Assembly (NCBI RefSeq): GCF_007671685.1
Contig: NZ_VCNL01000001.1
Span: 682,001 to 746,000 of the forward strand
DNA length: 64,000 nt
Origin: Halorubrum salsamenti
GTDB lineage: Archaea > Halobacteriota > Halobacteria > Halobacteriales > Haloferacaceae
Direction: 5' to 3'
The notes below the pieces were generated by a model. The model was not told the DNA's origin. It saw only the letters and a program-made list of their open reading frames with translations, and did no database searches. Positions 45,715 through 53,270 of this stretch are shown in pieces. Positions within the stretch are counted from its first letter, which is position 1. The number at the start of each line of letters is the position of its first letter. Position numbers and translations under genes: made by a program.

Positions 45715-45851
45715 GAGTGTCCCTCAGAGGTTCCGATGTGAGCCGTAGCTTTCCGATGCGATAAGAAGCCGTCGGTAGGGGTCCAAGGCTTTTTAAAAGT
45801 CATCCGTCGGTGGTATCCTCGGATACGCTTCCGATCCGACCGGGACGGCTG

Positions 45852-46254
45852 CGATCGATAGCGAGAGTAGGTATCGCAGATCGGCGGCCGCGAGCCAGCC
45901 CGCGAGGGACGCCGCGAACGCCCGCAGGACGTGAGCGGCGAGGTTGGGGAGGAGTGAAGTGCGGGTGCTGTGGGTGGGACTCAAAGGGGCAGTCGCGAGG
46001 CGGACGCAGGCGACGTAAGTAGCGTGGCGCTACGCGCCACGGAAAGCCGGCGGCGAAGCCGCCGGCGACACCGCAGGAACGATCGAAGCGAGTGACGAGG
46101 AGCACAGCGAGCGTGCGTCCGCCTCGCGACTGGGGCTTTGGCGGTCGTCATCCCAGCAGCCTCAACCATTTATAAACAGCCAACGGCAACACCGATATTT
46201 CCTTATAAACCGCCTCACTCACGGCGTACTACATCTACTCCCGGCATCGATCGC
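45852..46254 (-). repeat. Dispersed non-coding element, copy B (short form)
   Basis: About 403 bp in the same orientation as copy C. Ends: CGATCGATAGCGAGAGT (45852-45868) and ACTCCCGGCATCGATCG (46237-46253). Internal arms 45980-46007 and 46115-46141 contain an 18-bp perfect stem (CAGTCGCGAGGCGGACGC) around a 107-nt loop. The loop carries two extra perfect hairpins, at 46024-46040 (GTGGCG/CGCCAC) and 46046-46066 (GCCGGCGGC-GAA-GCCGCCGGC). Tandem TATA boxes sit at the right end, 33 bp apart. The distal zone with TATTTAAATA found in the other three copies is missing. It lies between two trkH genes transcribed in the same direction. Confidence 0.82.
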
Positions 46255-46344
46255 CTATAATGCGCATTCGGTTTGAGGACCCGATTTAAAAAGCGGATAC
46301 AACGACGCCGACTCCGTCGCTCGAGACTTGACCGCCGAGGGACG

Positions 46345-47847
46345 CTACGACGTCCAGAACGCCTTCGTGAACAGCACGAGCACCGGGATGATCTCGATCC
46401 GTCCGATCCACATGAGGACGATCATCACGGCCCGAGTGCTCATCGGGAAGGTCGCGAACGTCCCGTACGGTCCCGCGTCGCCGAACGCCGGGCCGATGTT
46501 GAGGAACGTCGTCGCCGCCGCGCCGAGCGCCTCGAACTCGTCCACGCGGAGATTCGCGCGCTCGGCGTCGACGACGATGACCACGGCGAGCAGGAAGAAG
46601 ATGACGAGCGACAGGAGGAGGTACGCGTAGATGTCGCGGATCGCCCCCTCGTCGACCGGCTTGCCCGAGATCCGGACCGGCCGAACGGACTCCGGGTGGA
46701 TCGCGGTGTAGAGGTTCCGGCGGAACGACTTCAGCGCGACCAGCCACCGCAGCGACTTGATCGAGCAGGTGGTCGACCCGACCATTCCGCCGACGAACAT
46801 CCCCATGAACAGCATGTGCTTCGCCGCGGGCGCCCACAGCACGTAGTCGGTGCTGGCGTACCCCGTCGTCGTCACGATCGACGCGACGTTGAAGACGGCG
46901 TGGCGGATCGTCGCCTCGGCGCCGAAGGTGATCGTGGGATCGAGGAACAGGCCGACGGCGACGATCGACGCGAGCGTCCCCATCGCGCCGAGGTAGAAGT
47001 GGAACTCCTCGTTCCGCAACAGGCGCATCGGCTCCCCGTTGATGGCGAAGTAGATGAGGACGAAGCTCGTCGAGCCGATCACCATGAACGGGACGACGGC
47101 CCACTGGATGAGCGGGTGGAACGCGCCGACGGAGAGCGGCTCCGGCGAGAATCCGGCCGTCGCGACCGACGTGAACGCGTGCGCGACCGCGTTGTACAGG
47201 TCCATCTGCGGGTCGACGGCGAGTCCGAGCAGGAAGTAGACGGCGATCGCGAGCCCCGTGAGCCCGAAGTAGATCCCCCAGATGAGCCGCGCCGTCTGCG
47301 AGATCTTCGGCGTGAGCTTGTTGACGTCTTGGGTCTGCGACTCCGACTCCATCAGCTGGGCGCCACCGACCCCGATCTCGGAGAGCACCGCGGTCGCGAG
47401 GATGAGGATACCGAGTCCCCCGAGCCACTGGATCACCTGTCGCCACATCATCACGGACCGGGAGTGGATCGAGAAGTCCCGCAGGACGGTCGCGCCCGTC
47501 GTCGTCAGCCCGCTCATCGCCTCGAACAGCGCGTTCACCGGGTGCGCGACCGTCCCCACGCCCGCGACGACGAACGGGATCGCGCCGACCGCGGCGACGA
47601 GGAACCAGATCAGCGCCACCGCGAGGAACGCCTCGCGGGGCCCGAGGTCGACCGCCGGGTCCTGCACCGACCGGAACGCCGCGCCGAGCGCGAGCGAGAC
47701 CGCGATCGCCGCGAGGAAGGGGAGGGGGGACTCGCCGTAGTAGAGGGCGATCAGCAGCGGGAACGCGAGCGGGATCGGGAGGGCCGCGAGGACGTCGCCG
47801 GTGAGTCCGACGCTGGCCCGCCAACCGACCCGGATCGTGGTGGTCAC
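46345..47847 (-). CDS. trkH: TrkH-family potassium uptake protein (third), with variant gate motif
   Basis: 500 residues, GTG start at 47847, eight bases after the TrkA gene stop. Selectivity loops: GLTTTGATVL, TSVATAGFSP, IVTTTGYAST and FLNIGPAFGDAG keep the key glycines. The intramembrane motif normally reading GSTGGGIK is GSTTCSIKSLRW here, so two of the three flexible gate glycines are replaced (by Thr and Cys/Ser). This may change gating or coupling to TrkA. Coupled in an operon with the two-RCK TrkA at 47855. Confidence 0.88.
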   Translation of the reverse strand: MTTTIRVGWRASVGLTGDVLAALPIPLAFPLLIALYYGESPLPFLAAIAVSLALGAAFRSVQDPAVDLGPREAFLAVALIWFLVAAVGAIPFVVAGVGTVAHPVNALFEAMSGLTTTGATVLRDFSIHSRSVMMWRQVIQWLGGLGILILATAVLSEIGVGGAQLMESESQTQDVNKLTPKISQTARLIWGIYFGLTGLAIAVYFLLGLAVDPQMDLYNAVAHAFTSVATAGFSPEPLSVGAFHPLIQWAVVPFMVIGSTSFVLIYFAINGEPMRLLRNEEFHFYLGAMGTLASIVAVGLFLDPTITFGAEATIRHAVFNVASIVTTTGYASTDYVLWAPAAKHMLFMGMFVGGMVGSTTCSIKSLRWLVALKSFRRNLYTAIHPESVRPVRISGKPVDEGAIRDIYAYLLLSLVIFFLLAVVIVVDAERANLRVDEFEALGAAATTFLNIGPAFGDAGPYGTFATFPMSTRAVMIVLMWIGRIEIIPVLVLFTKAFWTS

Positions 47848-47854
47848 GGTCCTT

Positions 47855-49192
47855 TCACGCCATCGAGGTGATCTCGCTCACGGAGTCGGACTCCACGAAC
47901 AGGATGACGTGGTCGCCGGCCCGGAGCACGGTGTCTCCGCGGGGGGTGACGAGTTTGTGATCGCGGGTGATCGCGCCGATGACGAACCGCACGTCGCTGT
48001 CGGCGACGATCTCCGAGATCGGCCGGCCGGTGAGCCCGCACCCTTCGGTGAGTTCGAGTTCGAGGACCTCGGCCTGGTCGTTTTCGAGGACGGCGATGTT
48101 CTCCGCGACGCTCTCGTAGGTGAACCGCGTGATCTCCTCGGCGGTCACGGTGCGGGGGTTGATCGCGATGTCGATGCCGATCTCCTCGAAGACGGTGACG
48201 TAGTCGGGGCTGTCCACCACCGCGATCACCCGGTCGACGCCCAGCCGCTTGGCGAGCACGGAGACGAGCAGGTTCTGCTCGTCGGACCCGAGCGCGGTGA
48301 CGAGGATGTCCGCGTCGTCGACGTGCTCGCGGGAGAGGAACTCGGTGTCGGTGGCGTCGTGTTCCATCACGACCGTGTTCGGGAGATTCTCCGCCAGCCA
48401 CCGCGCGCGGTCGGCGTCGCGCTCAATCAGCCGCGGTTTGAAGTCGCGCTCTTCGAGCAGTCGGGCGGTCTGGTACCCGATCTCGCTCCCCCCCACGACG
48501 ACGATCTCGTCGGCGCGGCCGGGGGTCGTCTCCGGCGCGACGTCGGTCGCGAACGCCTGAACGCTCTCCGGGCTCCCGATCACGACAGCCCGATCGCCGG
48601 CCTTGATACCGGTGTCCCCGCGCGGGATCGTCATCTCCCCGTCGCGGAACAGACCGACAAAGGTGAGCGACTCGAAGCGGTCGGCCTGGGAGACGGTCTG
48701 TCCCGCGACCGGACTCTCCTCGTCGATCTCGAACTCGGCCATCTGGACCAGCCCGCTCGCGAACGGGTCGACGTCGATGGCGGCGGGGAGGCCGATGACG
48801 CGGACGATGTTCTCCGCGGTCAGGAGGTCGGTACACACCATGAAGTCGACGCCGAAGGCGCCCTCGTTCCCCTCCCACGTCCGGAGGAAGTCCGTGCTCT
48901 TCACGCGGGCGATGGTGAACCCCTCGCCGAGCGTCTTCGCGGCCCCGCAGGCGACGAGGTTCGTCTGGTCGTTGTCGGTGCAGGCGATCACCATGTCGGC
49001 CCGTCCGACGTCGGCCGCCGTCTGGATCTCCGAGGTGGTCCCGTCGCCGGCGATCGTGAGCACGTCGAGTTCGTACTTGAGCTGTTCCGCGCGGTCGGGG
49101 TCGACGTCGACGACGACGACCTCGTGGTCCGACGCGAGGCTCGCAGCGATGCTCGTCCCGACCTCGCCGGCCCCGATGACGACCACATGCAT
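47855..49192 (-). CDS. trkA: TrkA regulatory subunit, two tandem RCK units
   Basis: 445 residues made of two TrkA_N-TrkA_C units. Unit 1 has HVVVIGAGEVGTSIAASLA and VVVVDVDPDRAE; unit 2 has EIVVVGGSEIGYQTARLLEE and RLIERDADRAR. Each is followed by a TrkA_C domain, with PRGDTGIKAGDRAVVIG and PRGDTVLRAGDHVILFV as matching ends. This is the classical full-length TrkA layout, unlike the single-unit TrkA at 39521. ATG 49192 is chosen because it gives the usual MHVVVIGAG start. It is immediately upstream of the third trkH. Confidence 0.92.
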   Translation of the reverse strand: MHVVVIGAGEVGTSIAASLASDHEVVVVDVDPDRAEQLKYELDVLTIAGDGTTSEIQTAADVGRADMVIACTDNDQTNLVACGAAKTLGEGFTIARVKSTDFLRTWEGNEGAFGVDFMVCTDLLTAENIVRVIGLPAAIDVDPFASGLVQMAEFEIDEESPVAGQTVSQADRFESLTFVGLFRDGEMTIPRGDTGIKAGDRAVVIGSPESVQAFATDVAPETTPGRADEIVVVGGSEIGYQTARLLEERDFKPRLIERDADRARWLAENLPNTVVMEHDATDTEFLSREHVDDADILVTALGSDEQNLLVSVLAKRLGVDRVIAVVDSPDYVTVFEEIGIDIAINPRTVTAEEITRFTYESVAENIAVLENDQAEVLELELTEGCGLTGRPISEIVADSDVRFVIGAITRDHKLVTPRGDTVLRAGDHVILFVESDSVSEITSMA

Positions 49193-49276
49193 GGGCGCAA
49201 CCAGAGACCCGACCCTCAAGTTCGTTACTATCGGGAGACGACCGGATCGCCGCGCGAGATCGCGTTCGACGGGCGC

Positions 49277-50170
49277 CTACGACTTCCCGCCGAACGACGA
49301 GGGCTCGGCCCACTCGTTCCGCCCCGAGACGGTGCGCTGCGGGAACGGGATCGAGATGCCCTCCTCGTCGAACCGCTGCTTGACGGCCTTCACGTAGTCG
49401 GCGCGGGCCTTCACGAAGTCGGCCCGCGAGGGGTCCTCGATCCAGATCCGCGACTGCAGGCCGACGTACGAGTCGGCCAGTTCGGTCAGCCGGACCGAGG
49501 GCGCGGGGTCGTCCAGGATCGCGTCGCTCTTCTCGGCCTCCTCGACGATGATGTCGGTCGCTTTCTCCACGTCGTCCTCGTAGTCGATCCCGAAGACGAA
49601 CTTCAGCCGCAGCGTCTTCTTCGCGACCGGGTTCTTCACCACGTCGCTCGTCAGGGCGTGGTTCGGCACCGTGAGCAGCTCGTTGTCGAACGTCCGAACG
49701 CGGGTGACCCGGAGGGAGATGTCCTCGACGACCCCCGAGTTCCCCTGCCACTCGATCCAGTCGCCGATGCGGAACGGCTTGTCCGTGTAGATGAAGACGC
49801 CCGCGACGAAGTTCTTGATCACGTCCTGCAGCGCGAAGCCGATCGCGAGCGTCGCCGCGGCCGCGATCGTCGCCAGCGAGCGGAGGAACCCCTGATACCC
49901 CGCCGCTCCGAACGCGACGGTGACGCCCGCGAACAGCACGACGAACGCCACGAGCTTCTGGAGCGGGCGCCGGGCGTGCTCGTCGAGCCCCTGTCTGTCG
50001 AACAGTCGCGCCGTCAGCGGCGCGATAACGGACTTATAAAGCACGTACGTCGCGACGACGACGAGGAGGAAGATCGCGGCGTCGACGACGAGCCCGGTCA
50101 GCGGGCCGAGGTACGGTTCCAGCGTGCCCGCGACCGCGACGACCGCGGCTCCGTCGGCCGCGGCGCCCAT
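49277..50170 (-). CDS. mscS: MscS-family mechanosensitive ion channel
   Basis: 297-residue channel that releases solutes on hypo-osmotic shock. Three N-terminal helices include IFLLVVVATYVLYKSVIAP and the pore helix TIAAAATLAIGFALQDVIKNFVAGVFIYTDKPFRIGDWI, in which A and G alternate as in MscS TM3. The beta domain GNSGVVEDISLRVTRVRTFDNELLTVPNHAL is typical. The C-terminal cytoplasmic region ends with GISIPFPQRTVSGRN. It overlaps by one base with the YhbY-like gene upstream, so the two are cotranscribed. Its place beside Trk genes suits osmotic control. Confidence 0.92.
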   Translation of the reverse strand: MGAAADGAAVVAVAGTLEPYLGPLTGLVVDAAIFLLVVVATYVLYKSVIAPLTARLFDRQGLDEHARRPLQKLVAFVVLFAGVTVAFGAAGYQGFLRSLATIAAAATLAIGFALQDVIKNFVAGVFIYTDKPFRIGDWIEWQGNSGVVEDISLRVTRVRTFDNELLTVPNHALTSDVVKNPVAKKTLRLKFVFGIDYEDDVEKATDIIVEEAEKSDAILDDPAPSVRLTELADSYVGLQSRIWIEDPSRADFVKARADYVKAVKQRFDEEGISIPFPQRTVSGRNEWAEPSSFGGKS

Positions 50171-50415
50171 CAGTGAAGCACCGCCGTGTTGCCGCGGGTC
50201 TCGATCAGATCCGCGTCGACGGCGTCAGCCAGTTCCGCGGCGAGCTCATCGGTCGTGGTCCCGCCCCGCGCGGCGCGGAGGAACTTCACCTTCACGAGCT
50301 TTCGGTCGTCGAGCTGGTCGTCGAGCTCGTCGACGACCGAGTCGATACCGTGTTTCCCGACCCAGACGGTGACGTCGAGGTCGTGCGCCTCCTTGCGAAG
50401 CTGTTGGTCGCTCAT
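50170..50415 (-). CDS. YhbY-like CRM-domain RNA-binding protein
   Basis: 81 residues, MSDQQLRKEAHDLDVTVWVGKHG. The CRM/YhbY signature is the glycine loop VGKHGIDSVVDELDDQL and the downstream KVKFLRAARGG segment. CRM proteins bind the ribosomal large-subunit precursor in bacteria and archaea. A GCTTCAATGC box lies about 30 bases upstream of ATG 50415. It overlaps the mscS start by one base; the combination of an RNA-binding protein and a channel in one transcript is conserved-looking but functionally unexplained. Confidence 0.85.
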   Translation of the reverse strand: MSDQQLRKEAHDLDVTVWVGKHGIDSVVDELDDQLDDRKLVKVKFLRAARGGTTTDELAAELADAVDADLIETRGNTAVLH

Positions 50416-50453
50416 ACACGGTGGAGTCGGCCGCGCGCATTGAAGCTTGAGGT

Positions 50454-50495
50454 TCGCGGGCCGGCTGATCGGGCTCGCGGGCCGGCTGATCGGGC
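50454..50495. repeat. 21-bp direct tandem repeat
   Basis: Two adjacent identical units of TCGCGGGCCGGCTGATCGGGC (split here as TCGCGGGCCG + GCTGATCGGGC) start at 50454 and 50475, with a third partial TCGCGG. It lies upstream of the YhbY-like gene and outside any coding region I support. Confidence 0.8.
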
Positions 50496-50534
50496 TCGCG
50501 GACGCTCTCGCGGAGGCGGTCTACAGATCGCGCG

Positions 50535-50687
50535 CTACGAATCCCGTTCGCGCTCGACAGTGGGGTCCGGCTCCTCGGGGTCGTCGATGATGACGGCCGA
50601 GTTCGACGTATTCCGCGGTGTCCTCCGGCGTCTCCGTCTCTAACAGCCGGTCGAGCGCGTCGGTGAGGACGAGAGATCGACGAGCGA
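50535..50687 (-). pseudogene. Decayed coding remnant, frameshifted and without start
   Basis: On the minus strand directly after the exporter stop, one frame reads SLVLTDALDRLLETETPEDTAEYVEL with coding-like acidic composition. After a shift of reading frame it continues VIIDDPEEPDPTVERERDS and a TAG at 50535-50537. No ATG, GTG or TTG lies in frame before it. The halves join smoothly if one base is added or removed near GAACTCGGCC. It looks like the 3' end of a gene whose 5' part was lost; I do not recognise the family. Confidence 0.4.
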
Positions 50688-53186
50688 CTAGTCCGCGCGT
50701 TCGCCCGACGTCTCGCGGAGTCCCCCGTCGAGCCCGAGTCCGACCCGGTCCCCGTACCGGTCCCAGACGACGACGAGCGAGGGGACGAGCAGGATCGAGT
50801 AGAGGTAGGCGTACAGCACGCCCAGCGCGAGCAGCACGCCGAAATCGCGGAGCAGGGGGATCACGGCGAGCCACAGGACGCCGAGCCCGCAGACGGTCGT
50901 GAGCATGCTCCCGGTGAGCGCGCCGCCGGTGCCGGCGATGGTGATGTCCAGCGCCTCGTCGATCGCGTGTCCCGCCTTGTACTCGTCGACGAACCGGTGG
51001 ACGAAGTGGACGGTGTAATCCACTCCGAGCCCGATCGACACCGAGAGGATCGGGGCGTTGATCGGCGTCAGCGGAATCGAGAACAGCCGCATCGACCCCA
51101 CCAGCAGCCCGACCGTGACGAGCACGGGCACGAGGTTGAGCAGGCCGTAGACGGCCTTCCCCTCCAGGTAGGCGTACGACAGCGCGAGGAAGACCGCCGT
51201 GAGCGCGAACGCGGCGAAGAGGCTCCGGATCGCGGACTCGGTGAGCCGATCGATCACGGCCTCGTTGACGACGAGGCTCCCGGTCGGCACCGCTTCCAGC
51301 GGGGTGCGCTCGGCGAGGTCGCGCACGTCCGCGACCGCCTCGGAGTTGTCGACGCCCGGTCGGATCGTGTAGTCGATCCGCGCGCTTCCGCGGTCCGCCG
51401 CGAGGTAGCCGCGGGCCTGCCCCTCGGCCGGGGAGTCGAGCAGGGCGTCGTACACCTCGTCGACGTTGCGGTCGGGCACTCCGGTCCCGAGCCGATCGTT
51501 GCGGTTGACGACGGCGGCGAATTCGGGGTCTCGCGCCGCCTGGTCCTCGATGACGGTCACGACGCTGGTCGAGGCCGCGCGCCGCTCGTCGGTCGTCGCG
51601 AAGGTGTCGGGCGGGTTGCGCGTGGTCCGGTCGATCAGCTCTAAGGCGTCGTCGTCTCGCACCGACTGGTCGACGTACAGCGTCACGCTCCCGACGAAGT
51701 CCTGCTCGAACTCCTCCTCGAACAGCGTGAGCACGCGCAGGAACGTGTAGTCGGTCGGCGCGAACGGCTCGGGGAGGTTCGAGTAGGTCTCCAGCCGGTC
51801 CTCGTCCGGGAAGAACGCCTCCTCGGAGAACTCCGTGTTCACCCCGGTGCCGTACGCGCCCCCGACCGCGCCGCCGACGAGGAGCACGGCGACGACGACG
51901 ACCGGCGCGACTCGCGAGAGGTCGACGCCGACGCGCAGCACGCGGCCGAGCCGCGAGTCGCCCGCGCCGAGCGCGGTCGTGCCGAACTCGGGGATCGGGA
52001 GGCGCTCGCGCCAGCGGTCCGCGAGCACCTTCGCGGCGGGCAGGAAGATCCCGAAGACGACGAGCGTGAACACGATCCCGGCGGCGGCGACGATCCCGAA
52101 GTCCCGGTTGGGTTCGAAGGGGCTGGCCACGTTCGAGACGAGCCCGAACACGGTGGTGATCGTCACGAGCAGGAACGCGATGAGCAGCTGGTCGGTCGTC
52201 GTCCGCATCGCGGCCGCGATCCCCAACCCTTCGCCCCGCTCCTCGCGGTAGCGGTTGACGATGTGGATCCCGAAGTCGATCCCGACCGCGAGCAACAGCG
52301 GGAAGACGGTGACGAGCGAGTCGGAGAACGGTATCTGTGCGTACCCCATGAACCCGAACGTCCACAGCAGCGCCATCAGGAGCGCCACGAGCCCGATACC
52401 CATGTCGATCGGATCGCGGTAGGCGAACACGAGAAAGCCCAGAATCAACAGCAGCGCTGCGGGGAACACGATGATCGCGGTGTCGCCGAGCAGCGCGGTG
52501 ATCTCCGACTGGAGCACGCCGTCGCCGAAGAGGATCGCGTTGTCGCCGGCCTCGTTGCCCGGTACCGAGTCGACGACGCCGACGCTGCGCGTCTGGAGCT
52601 CCGTCACCCGGGCGGTCGTCGCCGCGTCGGGCACGTCGTAGGTGATCCCGACGATGGCGGCGTCGGCGGTCTGGGCGGTCGGGTTGTAGTCCACCGACAC
52701 CTGCGCCGCCACCGCGCCCGCCGCGTCGGCGTCGGCGATGGCCCCCCGAAGCTCCCGCGGGCTCGCCTCCGCCACCGCGTCACGCCGCTGGGCGGCGGTC
52801 TCCGCCGTCGGGTCGAGCCGGCGAGCGATCGCGTCCGCGTGGCTCGACGTCGACCCCACCCGGAGCGTCGACCGCGACTCCAGTCGCTCTTGGGTCTCCA
52901 AGATCCGTATCAGCGTCGGCCGGGAGAGCACGTTGTCGTCGGTGACGATCACCTGCGCGGCGGTGGCCGACCCGCCGATGGATGTCTCGAACTCCTCGTC
53001 GATGTCGTCTAACGCCTGCTGGGCCGGGATGTCCTGCGTGAACTGGTCGGCGCCGGCGCTCGTCTCGATACCGCCGAGCCCGCCGACGGCGACGACGCTG
53101 ATCAGGAGGAAGACGGCGATCACCGCGCCCGGCCGCTCGGTGACGAACTCGTCGACCCGTTCGACGAACCGGTCGGCGGCGGTCAC
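50688..53186 (-). CDS. RND/MMPL superfamily exporter (HAE3-like)
   Basis: 832 residues, GTG start. Topology is one N-terminal helix (GAVIAVFLLISVVAVGGLGGIET), a large extracytoplasmic domain, five helices, a second exterior domain and six more helices, the usual two-fold RND layout. Sterol-sensing-like signatures FPLLLAVGIDFGIHIVNRYREE and ILSVSIGLGVDYTVHFVHRF carry the conserved Asp/His. AMRTTTDQLLIAFLLVTITTVFGLVSN is the matching helix. The substrate is unknown; in archaea such pumps may export lipids or drugs. It lies 84 bases downstream of a surface accessory gene in the same direction, and a TetR gene diverges from the pair. Confidence 0.88.
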   Translation of the reverse strand: MTAADRFVERVDEFVTERPGAVIAVFLLISVVAVGGLGGIETSAGADQFTQDIPAQQALDDIDEEFETSIGGSATAAQVIVTDDNVLSRPTLIRILETQERLESRSTLRVGSTSSHADAIARRLDPTAETAAQRRDAVAEASPRELRGAIADADAAGAVAAQVSVDYNPTAQTADAAIVGITYDVPDAATTARVTELQTRSVGVVDSVPGNEAGDNAILFGDGVLQSEITALLGDTAIIVFPAALLLILGFLVFAYRDPIDMGIGLVALLMALLWTFGFMGYAQIPFSDSLVTVFPLLLAVGIDFGIHIVNRYREERGEGLGIAAAMRTTTDQLLIAFLLVTITTVFGLVSNVASPFEPNRDFGIVAAAGIVFTLVVFGIFLPAAKVLADRWRERLPIPEFGTTALGAGDSRLGRVLRVGVDLSRVAPVVVVAVLLVGGAVGGAYGTGVNTEFSEEAFFPDEDRLETYSNLPEPFAPTDYTFLRVLTLFEEEFEQDFVGSVTLYVDQSVRDDDALELIDRTTRNPPDTFATTDERRAASTSVVTVIEDQAARDPEFAAVVNRNDRLGTGVPDRNVDEVYDALLDSPAEGQARGYLAADRGSARIDYTIRPGVDNSEAVADVRDLAERTPLEAVPTGSLVVNEAVIDRLTESAIRSLFAAFALTAVFLALSYAYLEGKAVYGLLNLVPVLVTVGLLVGSMRLFSIPLTPINAPILSVSIGLGVDYTVHFVHRFVDEYKAGHAIDEALDITIAGTGGALTGSMLTTVCGLGVLWLAVIPLLRDFGVLLALGVLYAYLYSILLVPSLVVVWDRYGDRVGLGLDGGLRETSGERAD

Positions 53187-53270
53187 GGTCGCCTCCGGCG
53201 GTCGCGTCGGTCACCGGCCAGCGGCGGACGCCGCTCGCGCGGTCGCTCGGGTGTGGTGTCCGTCATCCGG

